Below are positions 42,899 to 52,171 of a stretch of 64,000 bases of DNA, piece by piece. The notes beneath the pieces were generated by a model. That model was not told where the DNA came from. It searched no databases and saw only the letters and a program-made list of their open reading frames with translations. Position 1 is the first letter of the stretch. The number at the start of each line of letters is the position of its first letter. The position numbers and the translations under genes are program-made. Location: positions 1 to 64,000 of the forward strand of contig NZ_JAHXPT010000010.1 in the NCBI RefSeq assembly GCF_019431045.1, written 5' to 3'. This stretch comes from Clostridium weizhouense. Its GTDB lineage: Bacteria > Bacillota > Clostridia > Clostridiales > Clostridiaceae.

Positions 42899-45256
42899 AT
42901 GAATGAAAGATCTTTAAGAGTTTTAGAATTTAATAAAGTTAAGGAAAAACTTAAAAAATATGCACATAGTAGTGTAGCAAAGAAAAAAATAGATGAATTA
43001 GAGCCTTTTGATAATGTGTATGAAATAAATAATAATTTAAATGAATCTAATGAGGCATTAGAAGTTCTAATGAAAAAAGGAACACCTCCTTTAGAAGGAT
43101 TATTTGATGTTAATGAATCTCTTGAAAGAGCTAAAAAAGGTGGAACTTTGACTCCAGAACAACTATTAAAAGTTGGTGGAATGCTTAGAGCAACTAGAAA
43201 AATGAAAGAATTTTTTAAAAGAGAAGAACAAGAAGAAGCTTATGAAAGATTAGAAGATTTAGCTTATATTTTAGCCCCTGTTACTGATTTAGAAAATGAA
43301 ATAGAAAAAGCTATAGTTTCAGAAGAGGAAATAAGTGATAAGGCTAGTACGACATTATACAATATAAGAAGAAGCCTTAAAGAAAAAAATTCTTCTGTTA
43401 GAGAAAAAATAACTTCGATTGTTAAAAGCAATGCAAAGTACTTACAAGATTCATTATATACTATGAGAGGGGATAGATATGTAATTCCTGTAAAAGCTGA
43501 ATACAAGAGTGCAGTACCTGGTCTTGTTCACGATCAAAGTTCAACCGGTGCAACATTTTTTATAGAGCCTATGAGTTTAGTAAATTTAAATAATGAAATA
43601 AAAGAACTTATGTTAAAAGAAAAAGCAGAGATAGATAGAATTCTTACTGCATTATCATTAAAAGTTAAAGATCATTCAGATGAATGTGAAAGTAATTTTA
43701 AAGTACTTATTCAGTTTGATTTTATATTTGCAAAAGGTAAATATGCTTGTACGTTAAATGCAATAAAACCAAATGTAAGAGAGGATGGGATATTTAATAT
43801 TATACTAGGAAGACATCCTTTAATTGAAGCAGATAAGGTTATTCCTTCAGATATATATTTAGGTGAAGAATTCAATACATTAATGATAACAGGACCGAAT
43901 ACAGGAGGAAAAACTGTTACATTAAAAACTGTAGGATTATTACATATAATGGCATTAAGTGGGCTTTTAATACCAGCAAAAGATAATTCATCAATAAGTT
44001 TTTTTAAAGAAGTATTTGCAGATATAGGTGATGAACAAAGTATAGAGCAAAGTCTTTCAACATTTTCATCACATTTAACTAATATTGTTAGAATTATAGA
44101 AAATGCTGATGATAAATCTTTAATATTATTTGATGAATTAGGAGCAGGAACTGACCCAGCAGAAGGTGCAGCGCTTGCTGTATCTATTTTAGAGACTTTA
44201 AGAAATAGAGGAGCAAAACTTATAGCTACAACTCACTATAGTGAGCTTAAAGCATATGCTTTAAAGACTCAAGGTGTTGAAAATGCTTCAGTGGAATTTG
44301 ACATAAATACATTAAAACCTACATATAGGTTATTAATAGGTGTACCAGGAAAATCTAATGCATTTGAAATTTCTAGAAGATTAGGTTTAAATGATGAGGT
44401 GATCAAATCTGCAAAGGAATATATGTCTAATGAAAATTTACAGTTTGAAGATTTAATTAGAGAACTTCAAGAGAAAAGTATAATAGCTAAAAAGGAAGCT
44501 AGAGATGCAAAACTTATTAGAAGTGAAGCTGAAGAATTAAAAAGAAGTTATGAGCAAAAACTTGCAAAACTGGATCAAACTAGAGATAAAGTGTATATGG
44601 AAGCTAGAAGTGAAGCAAAAGAAATAGTTGCAAATGCGAAAGATGAAGCAGATGAAATATTAAAAGCAATGAGAGAACTTGAAAAGTTAGGGATATCAAC
44701 TGGTGGAAGACAAAGATTAGAAGAAGAACGTAAAAAGTTAAAAGACAGTTTAGAAGAAAGAGAAAAGAAATTACATAGAATAAAAGAAGATAATGGAGAG
44801 TTAATAGAAAAAGTTACATTAGGAATGGAAGCATTTTTACCTTCACTAAATCAAACTGTTGTAATTATTTCTATGCCAGATTCTAAGGGCGAAGTACAAG
44901 TAGAAGCTGGAATTATGAAAATTTCAGTAAAACTTAAAGATTTAAGAAAAACTAAACAAACAAAAGCTGAAAAAGTTAAAAAGAAAAGAGAAGTAAAATT
45001 AAATCTTAGTAATGTTGAATCTAGAATAGATTTAAGAGGACTAGATGCGGAAGAAGCATGTTACAGGGTTGATAAGTACTTAGATGATGCTTATATGTCT
45101 AACCTTGGAGAGGTTACAATAGTTCACGGAAAAGGAACAGGGGTACTTAGAAAAGCTATAAATGACATGTTAAAGAGACATCCACATGTTAAAAACTATA
45201 GATTAGGTGGTTATGGAGAAGGTGGAGATGGAGCAACAATAGCAGAACTTAAATAA
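42899..45256 (+). CDS. mutS2: MutS2-family ATPase/endonuclease
   Basis: 785 residues, full length. The core helices are followed by the ATPase domain with Walker A TGPNTGGKTVTLKT (about 333-346), Walker B LILFDELGAGTDPAEGAA and the ATTHYSELKAYA signature. A long coiled coil (about 515-640) leads to a KOW-like region and the C-terminal Smr nuclease domain with DLRGLDAEEA and HGKGTGVLRKAI. MutS2 lacks the mismatch-recognition domain; in Firmicutes it rescues collided ribosomes and affects recombination. It follows the U32 gene by 16 nt as an operon. Confidence 0.96.
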   Translation: MNERSLRVLEFNKVKEKLKKYAHSSVAKKKIDELEPFDNVYEINNNLNESNEALEVLMKKGTPPLEGLFDVNESLERAKKGGTLTPEQLLKVGGMLRATRKMKEFFKREEQEEAYERLEDLAYILAPVTDLENEIEKAIVSEEEISDKASTTLYNIRRSLKEKNSSVREKITSIVKSNAKYLQDSLYTMRGDRYVIPVKAEYKSAVPGLVHDQSSTGATFFIEPMSLVNLNNEIKELMLKEKAEIDRILTALSLKVKDHSDECESNFKVLIQFDFIFAKGKYACTLNAIKPNVREDGIFNIILGRHPLIEADKVIPSDIYLGEEFNTLMITGPNTGGKTVTLKTVGLLHIMALSGLLIPAKDNSSISFFKEVFADIGDEQSIEQSLSTFSSHLTNIVRIIENADDKSLILFDELGAGTDPAEGAALAVSILETLRNRGAKLIATTHYSELKAYALKTQGVENASVEFDINTLKPTYRLLIGVPGKSNAFEISRRLGLNDEVIKSAKEYMSNENLQFEDLIRELQEKSIIAKKEARDAKLIRSEAEELKRSYEQKLAKLDQTRDKVYMEARSEAKEIVANAKDEADEILKAMRELEKLGISTGGRQRLEEERKKLKDSLEEREKKLHRIKEDNGELIEKVTLGMEAFLPSLNQTVVIISMPDSKGEVQVEAGIMKISVKLKDLRKTKQTKAEKVKKKREVKLNLSNVESRIDLRGLDAEEACYRVDKYLDDAYMSNLGEVTIVHGKGTGVLRKAINDMLKRHPHVKNYRLGGYGEGGDGATIAELK

Positions 45257-45325
45257 AATGCTATGTTTTAAATTTAAAATAGACTAACGTAAATATAGTT
45301 TCTATTAAAAATAGAGGTGATTTTA

Positions 45326-46054
45326 ATGTATGTAATCAGTGCTTGCTTATGTGGAGTTAACTGTAAATATAATGGGAAAAATAATTTTGATGAAAGTTGT
45401 GCAAAGTTATTTAGACAGGGGAAAGCTATATTAGTATGTCCTGAACAGTTAGGTGGACTATGTACTCCAAGAACTCCTACTGAATTGCAAAATTTATCAA
45501 GCAACATATTAAATGGAAAAGGAAATGCTATTACAAGTGATGGAATTAATGTGACAAATCAATTTATAAAAGGAGCTTATGAAACTTTAAAAATTGCTAA
45601 GGATATAGGAGCAACAAAAGCTATATTAAAAGAAAATAGTCCATCATGTGGAGTAAATAATGTTTATGATGGAACGTTTCAAGGCAATAAAATTGAAGGA
45701 ATGGGTATAACAGCATATTTATTAGAAAAAGAAGGAATAGAAGTATTTTCTGAAGAAGACTTAGAACCTAACAGGGATAAACTTATATACTTGGATGAAT
45801 ATAGTAAGCTTAAGAAGCATAAAAGAAAAATTCTTAAATTAAAAAATGAAAATGAAGAAGAATTTGGAACGTTAAATTTAACAGATAATTTAGGAGAATT
45901 TTCTGATTTACCAGAAAAGGTTCAAGATAATGTTAAAAAACTTATGATTTCACTAGCAGAAGATTTAATGGGATTCACAGATATTGATGAAATAGCAGAA
46001 GCAACAGGTCTTAGTATAGAAGAAGTTATGGAAATAAAAAATGATAATAAATAA
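45326..46054 (+). CDS. DUF523 protein with C-terminal helical extension
   Basis: 242 residues from the ATG at 45326, which has AGAGGTG upstream. The DUF523 domain (about 1-145) shows YVISACLCGVNCKYNGKNNF, VCPEQLGGLCTPRTPTE, and KENSPSCG, where conserved cysteines suggest an iron-sulfur or metal site. Typical DUF523 proteins are about 140-160 residues. Here about 95 further helical residues follow, ending DIDEIAEATGLSIEEVMEIK, a helix-turn-helix-like tail. Function unknown; the domain has been linked to 2-thiouracil desulfidase-type chemistry in some members. It lies 69 nt after mutS2. Confidence 0.82.
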   Translation: MYVISACLCGVNCKYNGKNNFDESCAKLFRQGKAILVCPEQLGGLCTPRTPTELQNLSSNILNGKGNAITSDGINVTNQFIKGAYETLKIAKDIGATKAILKENSPSCGVNNVYDGTFQGNKIEGMGITAYLLEKEGIEVFSEEDLEPNRDKLIYLDEYSKLKKHKRKILKLKNENEEEFGTLNLTDNLGEFSDLPEKVQDNVKKLMISLAEDLMGFTDIDEIAEATGLSIEEVMEIKNDNK

Positions 46055-46055
46055 T

Positions 46056-46102
46056 AAAAACCATTTGTTTGAAAAATATTTTTTAGACAAATGGTTTTTT
46101 TA
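46056..46102 (+). terminator. Rho-independent terminator
   Basis: AAAAACCATTTGT (46056-46068) / ACAAATGGTTTTT (46087-46099), perfect, followed by T residues. Confidence 0.88.
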
Positions 46103-46329
46103 TAGAAAACTTAAAAAATATGATTTGTTTGACATATTTTTTTTAATATGTTAAAAGAATATATGTAATAAAAAATTTGACAAATTAACATTTACTTTCG
46201 AGAAAAATTATGGGATTATTTTCAATTTTTTTCTATGAAATCGTATAAAATATTAAATAAGGTATTTTTTATTATTTATAAGTATTGTATAATGATATAG
46301 ATATTGAGTGAAAAGTGGGAGGAATTTAG

Positions 46330-48057
46330 ATGAATTACAAAGAGAAGTATAACTCATGGCTTAATTCAGACAGCATTAATGAGGAAACAAAAAATGAATT
46401 AAAAAATATAGCTGATGAAAAGGAAATAGAAGATAGATTTTATAAAGATTTAGATTTTGGTACTGGTGGTTTAAGAGGTGTAATAGGCGCTGGAAGTAAT
46501 AGAATGAATATATATACTGTATCAAAAGCCACTCAAGGTTTTGCAAATTATTTAAATGAAAATTTTAATAAACCTTCAGTTGCAATAGCATATGATTCAA
46601 GAAATATGTCTAAAGAATTTGCTACAGCAGCAGCACTTACTTTATGTGCAAATAATATAAAAGTATTTTTATATGAAAGTTTAAGACCAACTCCAGTATT
46701 ATCTTTTGCAACAAGAGAATTAAAATGTAATGGTGGTATTGTAGTAACTGCTTCACATAATCCAAAACAATACAATGGTTATAAAGTGTATGATGAATTC
46801 GGTGGACAAGTGACAGATGAGAAAGCAAAGAAAATAATTTCTTGTGTAAATTCTATTGAAGATTTTTCGCAAATTAAAAATATTAATGAAAAAGAAGCAT
46901 TAGAAAGTGGACTGTTACAATATATAGGAGAAGATATAGATAAATTATATGTTGATAGGGTTAAAGGATTAACTATAAGAAAAGAATTGGTTGATAGTAA
47001 AGCTGATACTTTAAAAGTTATATATACTCCGATTCATGGTTCAGGAAATGTTCCAGTAAGAAGGGTATTAAAAGAATTAGGATATAGTAATGTAGAAGTT
47101 GTTAAAGAACAAGAGGCTCCAAATGGTAATTTTCCAACAGCATCTTATCCAAATCCAGAAAATCCAGATGTATTTGAATTAGCTTTAAAAATGGCTAATA
47201 CTTCAAATCCGGATATTATATTTGGTACAGATCCAGACTGTGACAGAATAGGTGTAGTTGTTAAGGACAGTAATGGAGAATATAAGGTATTAACAGGTAA
47301 TCAAACAGGGTTATTATTAACACATTATATATTAAGTTCTTTAAAAGAAACTAATAAATTACCAGACAATGGTACTGTGATAAAAACGATCGTAACTACA
47401 GAGGGTGCTAGAAGTATAGCAGAAGATTTCAATATAAAACTTATAGACGTATTAACTGGATTCAAATATATAGGTGAAAAGATTAGAGAATTTAAAGAAT
47501 CAGGAGAAAGTACTTATTTATTTGGATTTGAAGAAAGTTATGGATATCTTGCTGGAGATTTTGTGCGTGATAAAGATGCTGTAATAGCTTCAATGCTAAT
47601 CTGTGAAATGTGTTTATATTATAAAGAACAAGGAAAAAGCTTATATGATGCTTTAATTCAGTTATATGAAAAGTATGGATATTTCAGAGAAGCTCTTGTA
47701 TCTTTAGAATTAGCTGGCAAGGAAGGTCAAGAAAAAATAGCATCATGTCTAGAAGCTATGAGAAATTCTGATATAGAACAAATTGGTAATGTAAAAGTAG
47801 TTACTAAGTTAGATTATAAGTTAAGCGTTGAGCAAAATATGTTAGATAAAACTCAAACTGAAATTAAATTACCTAAATCAAATGTATTAAAATTTATGCT
47901 TGAAGATGATTCGTATTTTGTAGTAAGACCATCAGGTACTGAACCAAAGATGAAAGTTTATTTAGCAATAAAGGGTAGTAGTTTAGATGGTGCAATAAAA
48001 GAAATAGCAGAGTTTAAAGAAAAAGTAATGAATTTAATAAATGATAAATTAAATTAA
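46330..48057 (+). CDS. pgcA: Alpha-phosphoglucomutase / phospho-sugar mutase
   Basis: 575 residues, normal for the Firmicutes PgcA type. Catalytic Ser142 is in VVTASHNPKQYNGYK, the metal-binding loop is GTDPDCDRIG, the sugar loop is LFGFEESYGYL and the phosphate-binding loop RPSGTEPKMK. It interconverts glucose-6-P and glucose-1-P, feeding UDP-glucose, glycogen and wall or surface polymers. SD GGGAGG. It is a single-gene unit, but its product supplies the kind of nucleotide sugar the glycan cluster downstream would need. Confidence 0.95.
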   Translation: MNYKEKYNSWLNSDSINEETKNELKNIADEKEIEDRFYKDLDFGTGGLRGVIGAGSNRMNIYTVSKATQGFANYLNENFNKPSVAIAYDSRNMSKEFATAAALTLCANNIKVFLYESLRPTPVLSFATRELKCNGGIVVTASHNPKQYNGYKVYDEFGGQVTDEKAKKIISCVNSIEDFSQIKNINEKEALESGLLQYIGEDIDKLYVDRVKGLTIRKELVDSKADTLKVIYTPIHGSGNVPVRRVLKELGYSNVEVVKEQEAPNGNFPTASYPNPENPDVFELALKMANTSNPDIIFGTDPDCDRIGVVVKDSNGEYKVLTGNQTGLLLTHYILSSLKETNKLPDNGTVIKTIVTTEGARSIAEDFNIKLIDVLTGFKYIGEKIREFKESGESTYLFGFEESYGYLAGDFVRDKDAVIASMLICEMCLYYKEQGKSLYDALIQLYEKYGYFREALVSLELAGKEGQEKIASCLEAMRNSDIEQIGNVKVVTKLDYKLSVEQNMLDKTQTEIKLPKSNVLKFMLEDDSYFVVRPSGTEPKMKVYLAIKGSSLDGAIKEIAEFKEKVMNLINDKLN

Positions 48058-48087
48058 TGATAAATTAATGAATTTAATTTATTTAAG

Positions 48088-48131
48088 AAAAGCTGTTTTA
48101 AATGATCAATTGACCATTTAAAACAGCTTTT
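48088..48131 (+). terminator. Rho-independent terminator
   Basis: Perfect 17-bp stem AAAAGCTGTTTTAAATG (48088-48104) / complement (48115-48131). Confidence 0.9.
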
Positions 48132-48140
48132 AGTTAGTTA

Positions 48141-48260
48141 TATTTTAAATAAATGTGTATATTATAGTAGAAAACTTATGGACAAAATTAAAATAGGAAA
48201 CTTGACTTATATACATTCATCCAGTAAGTTCTATGTTGTTATGTATTGACAATATAAAAT
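48141..48260 (+). repeat. Dispersed intergenic repeat, copy B (long form)
   Basis: Core TATTTTAAATAAATGTGTAT and ATTATAGTAGAAAAC, then the second module GGACAAAATTAAAATAGGAA and ACTTGACTTATATACATTCA shared with copy A. It fills most of the space between pgcA and the TPR gene. Confidence 0.65.
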
Positions 48261-48379
48261 TATATGTTTTTAATATATAGTGGTATAATAATTTTTTAAG
48301 ATAGACTATCATTAATTATGAAATAAGGATATAATTACAAGATGTTTAATAAGTTAATTTAGGTGGTGCAATAATAACT

Positions 48380-49468
48380 ATGGATTATAAAACAATGTTT
48401 AAAGACAAATTAAGTAAAATTTTATTTTTGGAGATGGATAAAGAAGGATTTAAAAAGACTTTAAAAATCCCTGAATATGTTACATTTAATAATGATGATT
48501 TATATATGCCAATAAGTTCTGAGTATATTACTTCAAATGTGAATGATGAAATAAAAATGAAGAATTTACCAATATATTACTTTATTGAAGGCATGTTTAT
48601 ATCATTTGGGTGTGATGAAAAGTTAAGATATAATGAAGATTACGGGGTGGTATTAACATATATTCCTAATGCTGAAGAATGCGTTAAAAGCCTTATTGCA
48701 AATAGAGTGAAAGAAGAAAGACTAGAAGACGCTTATGTATTGTTAAGAGGGTTATATAGATACAACAGAGAAGAAGAAGTGTTTAAAAATCTTTTATTAA
48801 CAGGAGAAGCTATAAGAGAAAAAGATTCTAGTTTTAATGAAATTTTATTAGAAGATATTGAAGAAGGAAAAATTAAGTTTAATAAGATGCCAGAACCTTA
48901 TCTTTATAATGCATTAATTTTAAGAGATAAGGGAGATTATATAAATGCAAAAAATGAAATAGATAGCTATTTAAATAAAGGTGGAATAAAAACTGATGAG
49001 ATATCACAAATAATAAATGACATTAATAATATAGGGCAATACGAAAACGCGATTGAACTATTAAATGAAGAGCCAGAAAAGGCAATAGAAATGTTGTTAC
49101 CATTAAGTGAACAGTTTGAAAAAAATCCACTTATTTATTATTATATTGCTATTGGATATAGAAATTTAGAAAATTATGAAAAGGCAATATATTATTTAAA
49201 TGAAAGTTTAAGTCTTGAATCAGGAATACTTGAAGTAGTTAATGAACTTGGAATAAATTATGCTTGTATGAAAAATTACGAAGAAGCAATAAAATATTTT
49301 AAGAAGGCATTTGAAGCATCTAGAGATGTTGTGATTTGTACTAATATTGTAATGTGTTATATGAACTTAGGAAATAATGAAGAAGCAAAATTACATTTAG
49401 AAATTGCTAAAAAATTAAATCCAGATGATGATATTGTAAAAGAATTAGAAAAAACTTTACAAGTGTAA
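48380..49468 (+). CDS. Tetratricopeptide-repeat protein
   Basis: 362 residues. The first 130 or so are a non-repeat region of mixed charge (KDKLSKILFLEMDKEGFKKT). From about residue 165 TPR units are visible: LRDKGDYINAKNEIDSYLNK, IGYRNLENYEKAIYYLNESL, INYACMKNYEEAIKYFKKAF and MNLGNNEEAKLHLEIAKKLN. No signal peptide or membrane segment. Such proteins are scaffolds; the partner is unknown. SD AGGTGG. The next cluster makes a surface glycan, but a 446-bp gap separates them. Confidence 0.85.
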   Translation: MDYKTMFKDKLSKILFLEMDKEGFKKTLKIPEYVTFNNDDLYMPISSEYITSNVNDEIKMKNLPIYYFIEGMFISFGCDEKLRYNEDYGVVLTYIPNAEECVKSLIANRVKEERLEDAYVLLRGLYRYNREEEVFKNLLLTGEAIREKDSSFNEILLEDIEEGKIKFNKMPEPYLYNALILRDKGDYINAKNEIDSYLNKGGIKTDEISQIINDINNIGQYENAIELLNEEPEKAIEMLLPLSEQFEKNPLIYYYIAIGYRNLENYEKAIYYLNESLSLESGILEVVNELGINYACMKNYEEAIKYFKKAFEASRDVVICTNIVMCYMNLGNNEEAKLHLEIAKKLNPDDDIVKELEKTLQV

Positions 49469-49914
49469 ATTAAAAGCACTATCAAATAGTTGCGTTTATA
49501 ATTTTTATGCTTTATTTTTAAATATGTTTATATTGTAGTATAAATAAAGTTTATTAATCTGAGAAGGAACGTGTCTTTAATAGAGGATTAAAAATTGTTA
49601 ACTAGTATCTATTATGAATTTATAGACATTAGTTATAAAGTTCATGGATATGATTGAAGTCCAATTCCAGCTTGATTTTATACTCAATATTAACATTAAT
49701 TTAAATATAGTAATAATAAAAATTATTAATATATGCTTTGATAGTGTTTTTTATATATTCATATAGAAATATTTGAATATAAAGGAAGCTATTATATGAT
49801 ATAATAGTTGAATAAAAGATAATAATAACCAATACTGAAAGGAGAAGTTACTAAAATAAAAAGTTTAGAAAATTATTATGTTACTAAACTGGGATTTTTT
49901 AAGTAACAAATATT
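49469..49914 (+). other. Intergenic leader with repeat copy E and possible leader peptide
   Basis: Repeat core at about 49513-49546 (ATGTTTATATTGTAGTATAA and then ATA). Near the glycan cluster, AAGGAG (49839-49844) precedes an open frame reading KSLENYYVTKLGFFK-stop (49859-49906), but its only possible start is ATA. A short stem AGTTTAG/CTAAACT followed by GGGATTTTTT lies at about 49862-49900. An attenuator or leader is possible and unproven. Confidence 0.35.
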
Positions 49915-50625
49915 ATGTTTACAGAAATACTTAACTTTAAAATTTTTAATAAAAGCAAAGTTGAATTACTAAAATACATAAAAAGTTATGAAAAGGTTAA
50001 TATTATATCAGGTAATCCAGAAGTATTGTTTAATGGATTAAATGATGAATTACTCAATAAAAGTTTTAAAAAAGAAAATAGTATTATAATACCAGATGGT
50101 GTTGGAACAGTGATAGCATCTAAAATATTAAAAAAGCCTGTTGAAGAGAAAATAGCAGGAATAGATGTTATGAAAGAAATTTTAAAAATAGCACATTTAG
50201 AGAAAAAATCAATATACCTTTTAGGTGCTAAAGAAGAAATTTTACGAAAGTGTTCAGAAAATATAAAAAAAGAATTTCCAAACTTAATTTTATCAGGTTT
50301 ACATAATGGTTTTTTTGATTTAAACAATTGTGAAGAGATATTAGATGATATAAGAGAAAAAAAACCATGGGCTATTTTTGTGGCAATGGGATGTCCTAGA
50401 CAAGAGTACTTTATTGAAAGCAATATGGAGACATTACCATGCAAAGTATTTATGGGCGTTGGAGGAAGTTTTGATATTTTTTCAGGAATATCAAAAAGAG
50501 CACCTAAATGGATGATAAATTTAGGATTAGAGTGGTTATATAGAGTAGCTAAAGAACCTTGGAGAATTAGAAGATTAACTTCAATTCCTAAATTCTTAAT
50601 AACAGTGATAAAGTATAACAAATAG
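49915..50625 (+). CDS. WecG/TagA/CpsF-family glycosyltransferase
   Basis: 236 residues, the normal GT26 size. Landmarks are NIISGNPEVLFNGLND, SIIIPDGVGTVIASKIL, AGIDVMKEIL, SIYLLGAKEEILRK, WAIFVAMGCPRQEYFIE and VGGSFDIFSGISKRAPKWM with LGLEWLYR. These enzymes add N-acetylmannosamine or related sugars to undecaprenyl-linked intermediates of teichoic acids or capsules at the inner membrane face. There is no clear Shine-Dalgarno site before the ATG, unlike every neighbour. It starts a five-gene unit with murJ 8 nt downstream. Confidence 0.92.
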   Translation: MFTEILNFKIFNKSKVELLKYIKSYEKVNIISGNPEVLFNGLNDELLNKSFKKENSIIIPDGVGTVIASKILKKPVEEKIAGIDVMKEILKIAHLEKKSIYLLGAKEEILRKCSENIKKEFPNLILSGLHNGFFDLNNCEEILDDIREKKPWAIFVAMGCPRQEYFIESNMETLPCKVFMGVGGSFDIFSGISKRAPKWMINLGLEWLYRVAKEPWRIRRLTSIPKFLITVIKYNK

Positions 50626-50633
50626 GTGATAAG

Positions 50634-52163
50634 ATGAGGCAGACTAGTTTATTAAAATCAACTTTTATAATAATGATAGTATCATGTATAAGTAGAATTA
50701 TAGGATTTGTTAGAGATATGCTTATTGCTAACAATTTTGGAGCAGGTATGTATACTGATGCTTATAATGTAGCTGTAACTATTCCAGAAACAATTTTTAT
50801 GCTAGTTGGACTTGCTATATCTACTTCTTTTTTACCAGTGCTTAGCAAAATAAGAGCAAAGAAAAATGAAAAAGAAATGTATAAGTTTGCCAATAATGTA
50901 ATTAATATATTATTTATTATTTCAATAGCAATTTTTATAATAACAAGTATTTTTTCAAAAGAGATAGTGGGATTATTAGGACATGGATTTGATGATAATA
51001 CAACTTTAATAGCAGTTAAATTAACTAGAATTACTTTAATAAACCTTTTATTTATGTCAATTAATGCATGTTTTACAGCATTACTTCAAGTAAATGAAGA
51101 TTTTGTTATACCTTCAATTTTAGGTCTGTTTTTTAATTTGCCGATGATTGTATATTTACTATTTTTCAAGAATTATGATATTATGGGATTGACTATAGCA
51201 AATGTTATAGGAAACTTTTTGAGAGTAGTAATTCAAGTACCTTCCTTAGTTTCGCATAGATATAGATATAAATTTTTTATTAAATTTAAAGATAAAGAAT
51301 TAAAAGGTATCTTAATATTAATAATTCCAGTAATTATTGCAGCAGGAGCTAATTCTTTAAATGTTATGGTAGACAAAGCTATTGCTTCATCTTTTTCAGA
51401 AGGATCAATTTCTGCATTAGGATATGCAGAAAAGTTGATATTTTTTATAAACAGCATAATTACAACATCTATTTCAAGTGTTGCTTATCCAATGCTATCA
51501 AATGCAAGAAATGATGGTAAGCATAAGGAATTTATAGGAATATTGAAACAATCAATAATATATTTAGCGCTTCTTTTAATTCCGATTACAGTTGGAATTA
51601 TAGTATTTAAAAAAGATATTGTTAGCATTATATATGAAAGAGGAAAATTTGATGAAGATGCAGTAAAGTTAACAGTATTAGCTTTATTTGGTTATTCATT
51701 TGGAATATTTTTTACTGGGATGAGAGATATTTTAAATTCAACTTTATTTTCTATGGGCAAAACCAAGATTACAACTTTAAATGGTATTATAGGGGTAACT
51801 ATCAATGTAATACTTAGCATTACTTTATCAAAATATATGGGTATTGCTGGAATAGCATTAGCTTCAGCTATAGCAATGATGATAACGTCAATATTACTTT
51901 TTAGTAGTATTATTAAAATAGAAAAGAACTTTAAACTTAAAGATATAATAAAGAAAATAGTCATTATTGTTTTTAATTCAATTTTAATGGGAACAGTAAT
52001 TATTATTTTTGTTAATTTTATAGAGATGAGAATATCGAAAATATTAGTTTTATTTTTTGGTACTATAATCGGTATTATAGTATATATTATATTATGTTAT
52101 GTATTTAAAATTAAAGAAATTACAGAAGTAAAAAATTTAATTTTAAGAAAGGTTAAAAAATAG
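50634..52163 (+). CDS. murJ: MurJ/MviN-family lipid II flippase
   Basis: 509 residues and about 14 membrane segments, the MurJ size. Landmarks are SCISRIIGFVRDMLIANNFG, the amphipathic TDAYNVAVTIPETIF, and the second-half RGKFDEDAVKLTVLALFGYS. MurJ moves lipid-linked peptidoglycan precursors across the membrane. Its position inside a glycan cluster raises the possibility that this copy flips another undecaprenyl-linked glycan; sequence alone cannot tell. It lies 8 nt after the TagA-type gene. Confidence 0.93.
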   Translation: MRQTSLLKSTFIIMIVSCISRIIGFVRDMLIANNFGAGMYTDAYNVAVTIPETIFMLVGLAISTSFLPVLSKIRAKKNEKEMYKFANNVINILFIISIAIFIITSIFSKEIVGLLGHGFDDNTTLIAVKLTRITLINLLFMSINACFTALLQVNEDFVIPSILGLFFNLPMIVYLLFFKNYDIMGLTIANVIGNFLRVVIQVPSLVSHRYRYKFFIKFKDKELKGILILIIPVIIAAGANSLNVMVDKAIASSFSEGSISALGYAEKLIFFINSIITTSISSVAYPMLSNARNDGKHKEFIGILKQSIIYLALLLIPITVGIIVFKKDIVSIIYERGKFDEDAVKLTVLALFGYSFGIFFTGMRDILNSTLFSMGKTKITTLNGIIGVTINVILSITLSKYMGIAGIALASAIAMMITSILLFSSIIKIEKNFKLKDIIKKIVIIVFNSILMGTVIIIFVNFIEMRISKILVLFFGTIIGIIVYIILCYVFKIKEITEVKNLILRKVKK

Positions 52164-52171
52164 GAGGACAA

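Noticed and set aside
49986..50621. 211-codon minus-strand frame
   Set aside because: Antisense shadow of the TagA-type gene, which has clear family motifs. No start signal.
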